DNA of 64,000 nt, from contig OY754339.1 of NCBI GenBank assembly GCA_963573305.1, positions 12,695,941 through 12,759,940 on the forward strand, written 5' to 3'. The notes below the pieces were generated by a model. It did not search any database. It had not been told where the DNA came from and worked only from the letters and a program-made list of their open reading frames with translations. This document shows, one piece after another, positions 56,201 to 64,000 of the stretch (within the stretch, counting starts at the first letter, position 1; the number at the start of each line of letters is the position of its first letter). The DNA comes from Pyrrhosoma nymphula (Eukaryota > Arthropoda > Insecta > Odonata > Coenagrionidae). The position numbers were made by a program, and so were the translations under genes.

Positions 56201-56945
56201 CGGAATCACCGGAGTGAGGTTGAATTCCATGTGCAGTATTTTTACTGCGGAACTCCTCGCCATTAGAATGGCTCTACAGGGGATTCAGCGGCATAATACA
56301 TCTTTCTTGGTGTGCAGCGACTCATTGAGCGCACTGCAAGCCATTTCCTGCTTCTCACCGATGCACCCCATTGTCCAGGATATACAATGTGCCCTTACAT
56401 CCCTTGATAAAAAGGGAATTAGAATTGAGTTCTTGTGGGTTCCTGGGCATGTGGGGATAACAGGGAACGAGACAGCGGACTCCGCCGCTAAAGAGGCACT
56501 TCGAGAATCAAACATTGCCGATCCTCTGGTACCGGTAGGAGACCTGAAGACAAGGCTAAGGAACCTATGCCTTCAGCAGTGGAATGAAACATGGAATCAA
56601 CAAAGCTCGAACAAACTACGTGAAATCAAGGCCGTCACATCAGTGTGGCCCACTTCAACTGGGAGGACTCGGAGGGAGGAAGTTGCCATCACACGGGTAA
56701 GAATAGGGCACACCGCCCTAACCCACTCATATCTCTTCTCAGATGAGAAGATACACCCCCGTTGTGATAAGTGTGACTCCCCCCTCAGTGTAAAACACCT
56801 TCTGACGGAGTGTGAGGTGTATCGTGCTGCGCGCGAAAACCTCAATGTGGTGGGCAACCTAGGACAAGTCCTAGGCGATGACCCCAATATGATCGAGCGT
56901 GTTCTCGCGTTCTTGAAGGAAACTCAGTTGATAAATAAATTATAA
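53244..56945 (+). CDS. F1 LINE ORF2 (endonuclease-RT-RNase H), intact, about 1233 residues
   Basis: Start chosen at ATG 53244, as in the other F1 copies (M-x-F-x-LQWNCNGFY); an upstream in-frame start at 53184 is not conserved. Domains: APE endonuclease, residues 1-215 (CLQETHF, GDFNAHDSLWGS, CGSDHFP); RT about 470-730 (YRPISLTSCLCKLMERMVN, FFDLEKAYDRVW, NGVPQGSVLS, LFVDDLAIFCR near 668); RNase H about 960-1095 (YTDGSKS, FTAELLAIR, CSDSLSAL, PGHVGITGNETADSAAKEA); C-terminal knuckle CDKCDSPLSVKHLLTEC near 1174. All active-site residues are present and no stop occurs. It nicks DNA and copies LINE RNA at the target. ORF1 of this copy is frameshifted, so autonomous activity would need help or correction. 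Confidence 0.95.
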   Translation: MVFILQWNCNGFYRHKEEIDVLIRDFRPSCICLQETHFKGKDNSVLKGYTVFRFDDTSGQRAQGGVAVAIRETIYTSRIQLETPFQAVAVVVNTPNRITLCNVYLPEGAPVTRCNLEALVRQLPSPFILLGDFNAHDSLWGSPNTQYNRRGRILSDFINDFNLYLLNNREKTRFNSFNGEFSSIDLCISSSNLMNELTLSVHADLCGSDHFPIFVNKNSDFNINFYRPVNWVLQRADWKNFKREFYYKHDSRRDSLCNMDKLSNAIASAAKCSVPQTSGRAPRAPVPWWNENCANAIRLRKRALRIFNKYPTARNLASFRRLRAKARQVVREAKRTSWKEYVSSINHRTPIAEVWTKVRCISGSDQRHSVSCLKVGDRVVTSPRDICEAFGKQLARVSSNENYDAAFAAVKERMEKVCINFREARVPADYNEPFSYWELTSAIADSRNTSPGLDRIHNAFLRNLPEAALVETLQTFNQLWLEGSFPQSWRESAVIPIPKQGKDRSNPDSYRPISLTSCLCKLMERMVNRRLVWCLERRNLLSSIQCGFRRGRSTTDHLVRADNFIQEAFLLRQHVVAVFFDLEKAYDRVWRQKILKVLHDWGFRGCLPIFIKNFLTKRSFKVRIGQYMSEYYPLQNGVPQGSVLSVTLFAIAINDVAEHIKAPVMGSLFVDDLAIFCRSPKLVSAARQIQLTLNKLKTWSETNGFRFSAEKTKCIHFHRLRGIHIPPPLRMGNTNLAYVQEIRFLGMILDYRLNWREHIRFLKDRCLKSLNILRFLCNTTWGADRTTLISLYRALVRSRLDYGSVVYSSARESYLRPLSTVHNAGLRLAIGAFRTSPVVSIYTDSGEPPLNVRRNILMCNYVAKILSTKEHPCLNIVFKPRFKNIYDRRARSTKPLSVRFGSFNDDCGVSIPDLNPVGYLRIPPWQVPHPVCNLSLQRYSKSSTSPMEYQSYFQEIINTRPGFIPVYTDGSKSEEACACAISSQHHGITGVRLNSMCSIFTAELLAIRMALQGIQRHNTSFLVCSDSLSALQAISCFSPMHPIVQDIQCALTSLDKKGIRIEFLWVPGHVGITGNETADSAAKEALRESNIADPLVPVGDLKTRLRNLCLQQWNETWNQQSSNKLREIKAVTSVWPTSTGRTRREEVAITRVRIGHTALTHSYLFSDEKIHPRCDKCDSPLSVKHLLTECEVYRAARENLNVVGNLGQVLGDDPNMIERVLAFLKETQLINKL

Positions 56946-57079
56946 TGATTTGAGTAGACACGTTGTGCACATTTAGTATATTTGTACATAAATTGGGATT
57001 TTTATGTAATTATTTATGACAAGGTGCAAAATGACCTTAGCTGTCGACGCACCATTAAAACTAAACCTACTACTACTAC
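56946..57079 (+). other. F1 LINE 3' UTR with (TAC)n tail
   Basis: AT-rich with TTAGCTGTCGACGCACC, then CCTACTACTACTACTAC. The same end block occurs at 22010-22061 and 62150-62186. Confidence 0.75.
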
Positions 57080-57092
57080 TACGAATGCTAGT
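57080..57092. repeat. Target-site duplication, right copy (F1 LINE copy 2)
   Basis: TACGAATGCTAGT directly after the (TAC)n tail. The first three bases could belong to either. Confidence 0.88.
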
Positions 57093-57560
57093 ATCAGTTG
57101 ACCACAATTCTTTGACATTTTCTTTTCCACATCGAAGAGCATCTGCAGTCAATAATATACCAATAAATGCATCCAGTTCATCGATGTTCTTATTAATCCA
57201 ATTATTTTCATATTTAGGGAGCTTCACTAACAACACACTAGAATTTTTGGGCATACAAATTTGTGCATTTAACAGTTATAATTTTGACATCGTTGTTTAT
57301 AAGCAAATTTTAAGTTTCTCAAATTGAACTTGCAAAACTTGAATGTTATGTAGGACCTGGTTTACAGTTAAGAATGTTTCGTTGTAAGGTTTTTGTAATT
57401 TTTGGAGGATTTTTCGCTTATATGCCCTGACTTTAAATTCAAAACGTCAAAGTTAGCTATGCTTTTATATACCTCCACATCACTGTCACAAAGATCATCG
57501 CAGTCACTGTCCTCTGCGATTCTCTCAATTTCTTCCTCCGTTAGGAATCTTTTCGAAGTC
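57093..57560 (-). pseudogene. piggyBac fragment Y, unit C, part 2
   Basis: Minus strand: KNIDELDAFIGILLTADALR and CGKENVKELWSTDTSIR (57070-57230), the best-preserved N-terminal domain of this family here. Upstream sequence encodes the acidic N-terminus and LTEEEIERIAEDSD (about 57500-57545). The last residues of this frame are formed by the LINE tail. Confidence 0.8.
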
Positions 57561-57950
57561 GAAACTTGTCATTAGAAGGTGAGTCCAAATGATTACTGAC
57601 GTGCAGGTATTTCTGAATTTCCGAGAAATGGTTCCGCCTCATTGACTTTGATACTAAATCGTATCTTGTTTATTCTTCCAAAATATATGGAAATGCTTAC
57701 GAGTCACGTCATAGCACTGAACTGGTGTAAGTTCTAAGTTTTCTGGAATATCCACTGCCATAGGTGTTTTGCTCGGCGCTTTGACATAATTAATACAAAG
57801 ACACTTGTTGAGTATGTACTTTAATACTCGAGATACTGAAAATACAATAGGCTTCAAATTAGAACAGGCTGTATATCTCTGGTCACGTTTCTTACACGAC
57901 TGTCGAGGCCCTCTCTTTAGTGCCCGACTCAGTACCAAAAACAAAAGTCA
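57561..57950 (-). pseudogene. piggyBac fragment X, unit C (internally deleted)
   Basis: The minus frame 57654-57944 begins MFLVLSRALKRGPRQSCKKR and reads AVDIPENLELTPVQCYDVTR, KHFHIFWKN. It carries the same internal deletion as unit B, so B and C share a more recent common ancestor than either does with A. Confidence 0.7.
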
Positions 57951-58680
57951 TACGAAAGCATCGGACTCATTAAAATTACACAACAATAGGTATTCAGTTT
58001 TCTCCCTATCATATTCAAGACTTCAATTAATTAGATAAGTTGTCAATGTTTTCTTGGATATAATATTTCTTAACAAATTAACCATAATTCTCTAACTATT
58101 CAAGAGTACAGAAATGACGTGTTAAGCTCACATAGTTATTGCTAGCTGTTGATACCCAATTAGGTCATTGATGAGGGACTCATAACTGGCAAATGGTATT
58201 TTAATTTTTACTTTGGAACATTTCTTTGCACACATCTGCTACTTATCAAATGATTTCACAACAGTAGTGGTATGACGCACTTCTCAAGATAATTTTGGCT
58301 AAAGATGAGTCAATTTCTTTCGATCTCTGCCGAAATCTCAATCCTGGCGGCACCTACTTTCCCCCCCGCCCTCCCCAAAATGGCTAATTTAGCGATTTAT
58401 TCGGAGGAAAACCTGGTGCTCACTTGAGGGGAATTCGATGAAAATTTATAAAAACATATTGAAAACGAACCTACCAAAAAAACGTGGTATAAACATCTCT
58501 TCTCTAGGTGTCAGCACAAGCTCGGTGGCAATGAAACTTCGCCATGTTCTAGAGATTCTTTGTGCATCGATGTTGAAGCACGCGATTTGAAGTGAAGTTC
58601 TGGTTGATGGACGATGATTGGCACCTCAAAGCCCGATAATCAGTTTTTAAAAGGATAGGTTGGGTTCTTGAGGCTTGTAT
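57951..58680. other. Non-coding part of composite unit C
   Basis: Collinear with 24254-25150 and 44711-45580. No gene. Confidence 0.5.
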
Positions 58681-59050
58681 TTAAATAAGGGCGATGAAAT
58701 GAAAAATAAAGCAAATTAAACAGGGTAAAATGAAAAAAAGCGGAATAAAAGGAAACACGGTATTAGGAGGACGGGCGTGAAGTCGTTCACTGCAATACAA
58801 TAGGAATACGTGACAAAATGGAAGAATTAACAGAATTAGTAACAGGAATATGGAAGAAGCTCGTGAGCTGCGATAAAAACTGTAGGCAATCAAAACTTAC
58901 GGAAGACGGTGACCGGGGAGTGTATACTTTCGCGACTGCCCGGAAAAAGTCATGGAGAAGAGACTCCTCCGTCCGGTGGTTCCTCAGCCACAATCTAAGG
59001 CTGAGGTATCTAAGGAGGTGTTCACGGGACCGGCCGGAACGGGGAAGGTT
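58681..59050 (-). pseudogene. IS1595-like (Merlin) transposase C-terminal end, unit C
   Basis: Minus strand: LRNHRTEESLLHDFFRAVAK, FFHIPVTNSVNSSILSRIP. The rest of the gene is cut off at 59050/59051 by insertion of the next F1 LINE, within the segment that reads GRS in unit B. Confidence 0.8.
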
Positions 59051-59720
59051 ACCCCTGCGGGTAGGGGGATGGAGAATACTCCCGCAGTATCCCTGCTTGT
59101 CGTAAGAGGCGACTAAATGGGCGGGGAGGTAAACCCCTAAAACAAACCCCCAGGAAGCACAGGGATGCGTCCGGACAGTCTCGTGGGTCTACTGTTTGTG
59201 TGCGGCCATACCAGCTGGCCTGCGATCCATCCGCATGTTGGCCGTGTGCGGAGACCCGTAAGGGGGAGAAGGGGATCCTGGAGGGTGAGGTCTATGGTTT
59301 CCAGCCGGGTGTCGGATGCCCGGTATGGACTAAGCACCAATACCCCTCTTTGGCCTCGGATTCTGTGTAAACGGGCGGCCGGTAGCTAGCCAGTCTTGAT
59401 CAATTGGCTTATCGACACGTTTCGATGGCGAGTGCTGGAGTTATGGGGGTCTGTGTAGGGCGGCCTAGGGTGTATGGGTTGGAGGGGCCATGCGCTGGAG
59501 GCCTAACCCGAAGCAGACCGCCTACACGATAGTGCTATATCCCCTGGGTAACCCTGGCGACCACACCGGCTCGCGGCGTCCCAAATGTGTGGCTCCGTAG
59601 TGGGTGGGGAGCCCAGGGGACGAAACCCGTTCTTTAATGGAAACAAACAATCCCCTTCCATTGAATAGATCCCGTCTGGACACGGGCGGTTGAGATAGGT
59701 TTAACGCGTGCACACGCTTT

Positions 59721-60797
59721 TTGATGAGGTGTCAAAAGGAAGGTAAGAACCTTAAAAAGGTGTCTCCCTTTCTTATTCGCAGAATTTTGTCGGCTTCGGT
59801 ATCTGGAGATCTGAAGAGTGCAAGGAAATTGCGGGATGGCACACTTCTCATTGAAACGGCCAACGAATCGCAGAGCAAGAAGATCCTGTTAATGGAAAGG
59901 CTTCATGATGTCTCGGTGGTGGTGCATCGCACCTTGAACACTTGTCGGGGAATTATCAGCCACTTTGACCTTCTTTATTTGGAAGTCGACGAAATCAAGA
60001 GTGAGATGGCCTCTTAGGGGGTGGATGATGTTCGTAGGCTTACCACCAAGCGCAACGGAGAAATAAAAAACACCACGTCCGTAGTCCTAACTTTTGCGAT
60101 GGAAAAACTCCCCGAGAAGGTATTCGTCGTCTACGAATCGGTTCCAGTGCGACCGTACATACCGGCTCCCATGCGCTGCTTTTAGTGCCAACATGTTGGC
60201 CACATCGCTATTCGATGTGAGGGCAAGGCCACCTGCCCGCGCTGCGGCCTGGACAAGCACGAGAGTGCAGAGTGCAGCAGCGGATTACACTGTGTCAATT
60301 GCAAGGGCACCCACGCGGTCTACTCTCGCGATTGCCCTAAAATGAAAGAAGAGCGCCAGGTTATGGAAATTAAAACCCGAGACGGAATATCGTACTTAGA
60401 AGCACGCAAAAAGTACCGCGAACTCGTTGCCCCAACGTTTTCCCGATCTTTTGCGTCGACTGTAACTGCAGTAAGTAAATGTAGTATTGCCATCCAGACA
60501 GAAAAAGAAGAGACCGGAAATCCTGAGAACCAAGCTCAAAAGTTGGCCAAGCCGAGTAATGGCTCCAAACCGGCAGATCAGAGAAATACGCAAGGTTCAA
60601 TTTCTCCCAAAAACAACCCGCCCAAAAACGCCGGGATCGCGCTGCCCAGGCGTGCAAAAACGCCATCCCCGGGTCTCTCCGGATTACCCAAACTGGGTCA
60701 ACCGGAGTCCATGGAGGAGGATGAATGTCTCTCCGAGACAGAAATCCTCCGAGCTCGAACAAAAGGGAAGAAGAATCGCCACCGTATACGGCGCTGA
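59721..60797 (+). pseudogene. F1 LINE ORF1 (copy 3), two amber codons
   Basis: One frame throughout: MMRCQKEGKNLKKVSPFLIR, then TAG at 60015-60017 where copy 1 has CAG (ASQGV), and TAG at about 60184 within the first knuckle (CF-stop-CQHVGHIAIRCEGK), again where others have CAG. Then CPRCGLDKHESAEC, CVNCKGTHAVYSRDC, VAPTFSRSFAST and the Pro/Ser-rich tail to 60797. Both stops are single C-to-T changes. The region upstream of 59721 that encodes the N-terminus in other copies is degraded. Confidence 0.87.
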
Positions 60798-60856
60798 TCC
60801 CCCAAGTACGGATAGACTGCTGGTTTTTATTACTTATTCAATTTAATTAATTTTTT

Positions 60857-61474
60857 ATGGCGTTCATTTTACAATGGAACTGTAACGGCTTTTATCGACA
60901 TGAGGAGCTGGATATTTTAACGCAAAATTTTAACCCGACCTGCTTGTGTTTGCATGAGACACATTTTAAAGCTAAGGACAAAGGATTTTTAAAAGGTTTT
61001 AATGTTTTCCGACTTGACGACACTAGTGGCACCAACGTGCCCAAGGTGGAGTGGCAATTGCCGTTCGAGAGGCCCTATACACCTCCCGAGTGCAGCTGAC
61101 CACACCCTTTCAAGCGGTAGCAGTGACCGTACACGCCCCAGAGGTGGTGACGCTCTACAACGTTTATCTGCCGGAGGGTGCACCAGTAACCGCTTTTAAT
61201 CTTGAAGCGCTTGTCGGTCAACTACCCCGGCCCTTTATTTTAACGGGTGATTTTAATGCCCATAGTTCCCTATGGGGAAGCACAAGAGCTCAGTGCAACT
61301 TAAGAGGCCGAATTTTAGCTAAATTTATCGATGATTTTAACCTATTTTTATTAAACAACGGGGAAAAAACCCGTTTTAATAGTTTTAATGGGGATTACTC
61401 CATCATTGATCTGTGCATGTCCACGTGCAGTCTTATGACAAAATTAAATCTATTCGTGCATAATGACTTATGCG
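60857..61474 (+). pseudogene. F1 LINE ORF2 (copy 3), endonuclease part before nested insert
   Basis: From ATG 60857: MAFILQWNCNGFYRHEELD, CLHETHF (Gln of the usual QETHF is His), RLDDTSG. A frameshift near 61030 leads to GGVAIAVREALYTSR-like sequence, GDFNAHSSLWGS and IDLCMSTCSLM. The frame reaches NDLC and is interrupted by the nested LINE scrap; it resumes at 62199. Confidence 0.88.
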
Positions 61475-62186
61475 TAAGGTAAGTTGCCTGTGTATGGTAA
61501 TGGAGAGAATGGTGAATCGGCGGCTCGTTTGGTGGTTGGAGCGTCGAAATCTTCTCTCCACTACTCAATGCTGTTTTAGACGTGGCCGCTCGACCGTTGA
61601 CCACCTAGTCAGGGTCGACAATTATATCCAGGAGGCTTTTCTTCTCCGCCAGCACGTCGTGGGTGTCTTCTTCGACATGGAGAAGGCATACGACAGGGTT
61701 TGGCGGCGGAAGATCTTAACGACGCTGCACGAGTGGGGCATGAGGGGAAATTTACCTGTTTTTATAATTAACTTTTTAAGTGATCGTTTTTTTTTAAAGT
61801 TAAGATAGGCAAGCACCTATCTGAACTCTATTCCCTAGAGAACGGTGTGCCCCAAGGGTCCGTTCTAAGTGCGACACTTTTTGCCATTGCTATCAGTGAT
61901 ATAGCAAAGTGTATCAAACCTCCTCTCTTGGGATCACTATTTTTGGACGACCTAGCAATATTTTGCAGGTCGTCCAAACTTATTAGCGCGGCCAGAGTAA
62001 CCCAGCTGGCTCTGAACAGACTGGAGAATTGGTCCCAGAGAAATGGATTCAAGTTTTCTACGGAAAAGTGCAAGTGCGTCCATTTTTATCGTGTGAGGGG
62101 AGCCTACATTCCACCCGCACTTTTACTTGGTGGTAGAAGTCTACCATAGCTGTCGACGCACCCTATAAATCCAAATCTACCTACCT
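61475..62186 (+). mobile_element. Nested F1 LINE scrap with 12-bp TSD
   Basis: ATGACTTATGCG occurs at 61463-61474 and again at 62187-62198, on either side of a 712-bp piece. The piece is 5'-truncated and starts in the RT region (SCLCMVMERMVNRRLVWWLE, FFDMEKAYDRVWRRKIL; a frameshift near 61805; PQGSVLSATLFAIAIS, LFLDDLAIFCRSSK), then jumps from GGRSLP directly to the family 3' end (AGCTGTCGACGCACC ... CTACCTACC). The host frame matches across the target site. Confidence 0.88.
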
Positions 62187-64000
62187 ATGACTTATGCGGG
62201 AGCAACCACTTCCCTATTTTAATAAACGGGACGGGGTTTGAGAGAGAATTTTAATCGTGCTGCCAATTGGTTGATTCGGAAAGCCAATTGGCCACTTTTT
62301 CATCAGAAATTTAATTTTATTTTTAGTGAAAATGAAGACGGGGCGAAGAATGTCGAAAAGCTTACAGCGAGAATTATTGAATCTGCAGAATCCGCTTTAC
62401 CTTGAACTAAGAGCTACATTCGCAGGCCAGCCGTTCCCTGGTGGAACGAAGAATGTGCAAAAACCATTACAGCGCGAAAAAGAGCCTTGCGTATTTTTAA
62501 TAAGTTTCCTACTGCGACAAACCTTGCCTCCTTTCGACGCTTACGAGCTAAAGCCCGGAAAGTGGTCAAGGAGGCAAAGAAGGCTTCCTGGGTAGAGTAT
62601 GTCTCCACAATAAACTACAGAACTCCTACATCAGACGTTTGGAGAAGGGTTAAAAGCATTTCGGGTTCTAATGAAATACTCACTGCCTCCTGCTTAAAAG
62701 TCGGCGATCGGGTGGTTACCTCCCCCTTTGACGTATGTGAAGTTTTTGGGCAGTCACTCGCCAAGACCTGCAGCAACTCCAACTTCGACGCAGCATTTGT
62801 GAGTATGAAAGAAAAAGTCGAGTCAGCGCCGCTTCATTTTAAAACAATAGGCCCTAATGCTGCATACAACGAACCATTCTCAATGTGAGAATTGACATCC
62901 GCCATCGCAGATTCCCGTGACAGCGCGCCAGGGGTAGACCAAGTACACAATGCCTTTCTTCGGAATCTTCCAAAGGCTGCCCTACCGGAAATTCTGCGAA
63001 CTTTTAACAAAATCTGGTCTGAGGGGAGCTTTCCGGAAACCTGGCGCGTTTCCGCTGTGGTGCCCATCCCTAAGCAGGGAAAGGATAGATCAGACCCGAA
63101 TAATTACAGGCCCATCTCACTTACCAGCTGCGTCTGTAAGGTAATGGAAAGAATGGTAAATCGCCGACTCGTCTGGTGGTTGGAGCGACGGAACCTTCTA
63201 TCAGATATTCAATGTGGTTTTCGCAAAGGTAGGTCAACCCTTGACCACCTTGTCCGAACTGACAATTTCATACAGGAAGCCTTCCTTTTACGCCAGCACG
63301 TGATCGGCGTTTTTTTCGATTTAGAGAAAGCGTACGACCGTGTTTGGCGTTACAAAATTATAAAGACGTTGCACAATTGGGGATTTAGGGGAAACCTACC
63401 CATTTTTATTAAGAATTTTTTATGCGGGCGTGTTTTTAAAGTTAAAGTAGGAAAATGTCTTTCTAGATTTTATCCACAAGTGAATGGAGTACCTCAGGGC
63501 TCCGTTTTAAGTGTGACGCTATTCGCTATTGCAATTAATGATGTCGCAGAAGGTATCCGTTCTCCCGTTATGGCTTCCCTGTTTGTTGTATGTTCCCCGT
63601 TATGGCTTCCAAAAATTACTAGTGCCTCCAGACTTATCCAATTAACGTTGAACAAGCTGGCCGACTGGTCTCAGAAAAATGGGTTTCGTTTCTCCGAGGA
63701 GAAAACGAAGTGTGTTCATTTTCATAGGATAAGGGGATTACACGCTCCACCGGACCTGCATGTCGGCCATTGGGAACTTCCCTATGTAGAATCTATCCGA
63801 TTCCTCGGGGTGACTATTGACCAACGTTTGACCTGGCGTGAACATTTTAAAATTTTAAAAGACAGATGTGTGAAGGTTTTAAACATTTTACGGTTTTTAA
63901 CGCATTCGACATGGGTTGCGGATCGCACTACAATGCTTCTATTGTACCGAGCTTTAGTGCGCTCTCGGTTGGACTATGGATGCGCAGCGTATTCTTCTGC
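62187..64000 (+). pseudogene. F1 LINE ORF2 (copy 3), part after nested insert, incomplete at window end
   Basis: Resumes with CGSNHFPILI. Frame breaks near 62240 and 62410-62490 precede RRLRAKARKVVKEAKKASW. TGA at about 62886-62888 replaces the Trp of the usual WELTSAI. The frame is then open to 64000: YRPISLTSCVCKVMERMVN, FFDLEKAYDRVW, NGVPQGSVLS. The catalytic FVDDLAIFCRS is replaced by FVVCSPLWLPK, through a 15-bp direct repeat CCCGTTATGGCTTCC (63564-63578 and 63596-63610). It ends in the thumb region (FLGVTIDQRLTWREHFK). Confidence 0.88.

Larger units (their letters stand above)
51348..57079 (+). mobile_element. F1 LINE (copy 2), near full length with TSDs
   Basis: Starts CACCCCTGCGGGTAGGGGG, has a 660-bp structured leader, ORF1, ORF2, and a 3' UTR ending in GCTGTCGACGCACC then a (TAC)n tail. 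Flanked by TACGAATGCTAGT at 51335-51347 and 57080-57092. Units A and B show the same site uninterrupted (for example 43868-43885), which confirms the insertion. Confidence 0.95.
59051..64000 (+). mobile_element. F1 LINE (copy 3), decayed, runs off the window
   Basis: Begins ACCCCTGCGGGTAGGGGG like the copy at 51348, then a leader of about 670 bp, ORF1, ORF2 to the window end within the RT thumb region. It is interrupted by a nested LINE scrap at 61475-62186. The right TSD lies outside the window. Confidence 0.92.

Noticed and set aside
1..64000. tRNA, rRNA or conserved host genes
   Set aside because: Looked for recognisable cloverleaf promoters, rRNA blocks and conserved host protein motifs by eye; none found, though a covariance search was not possible.

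Overview
The window is eukaryotic, transposon-saturated DNA, most likely from an arthropod with a large genome. The signs are GT-AG introns, APE-type LINEs carrying RNase H, a Penelope-like element, DNA transposons of at least five superfamilies, and no bacterial gene organisation. I found no convincing host gene, tRNA or rRNA. The species cannot be fixed from sequence alone.

Layout, left to right. 0.1-1.8 kb: a broken piggyBac transposase (minus strand). 2.5-7.2 kb: a decayed two-ORF LINE of family F1. 7.4-7.8 kb: a LINE reverse-transcriptase scrap on the minus strand. 7.8-8.7 kb: a GC-rich segment I cannot classify. 8.8-10.6 kb: a Penelope-like RT/GIY-YIG element with a hammerhead-like 3' motif. 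10.6-12.4 kb: a copia gag/protease fragment. 12.6-13.4 kb: an F1 LINE scrap. 13.4-14.7 kb: a Transib/RAG1-like transposase fragment. 14.9-20.4 kb: a near-complete LINE of family F2 bounded by perfect 14-bp target-site duplications (TSDs). 21.0-22.1 kb: an F1 3' fragment.

From 22.6 kb to 59.05 kb the backbone is a tandem array of a composite repeat unit, period about 7.46 kb. Reading along the plus strand, each unit holds a PIF/Harbinger fragment, a Ty3/gypsy RT-RNase H fragment, two fused piggyBac fragments, an IS1595-like (Merlin) transposase and a 148-bp tandem repeat. Three units (A, B, C) are visible. A 14.0-kb element sits between A and B (28165-42164). It carries an apparently intact four-exon THAP/P-element-type transposase gene, a 210-bp-arm hairpin and about 30 copies of a 190-bp satellite with higher-order structure. 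It has inverted repeats near its ends and an 8-bp near-identical TSD. The uninterrupted junction between B and C serves as the empty site. Unit C is interrupted by an F1 LINE with an intact ORF2 and a 13-bp TSD (51348-57079). It is then cut at 59051 by another F1 LINE, which contains a nested LINE scrap with a 12-bp TSD and runs off the window end.

The elements do not work together as a pathway; the window is a record of nested insertions. The parts most likely to be functional are the THAP transposase gene, ORF2 of the LINE at 51348-57079, and ORF1 plus most of ORF2 of the F2 LINE.
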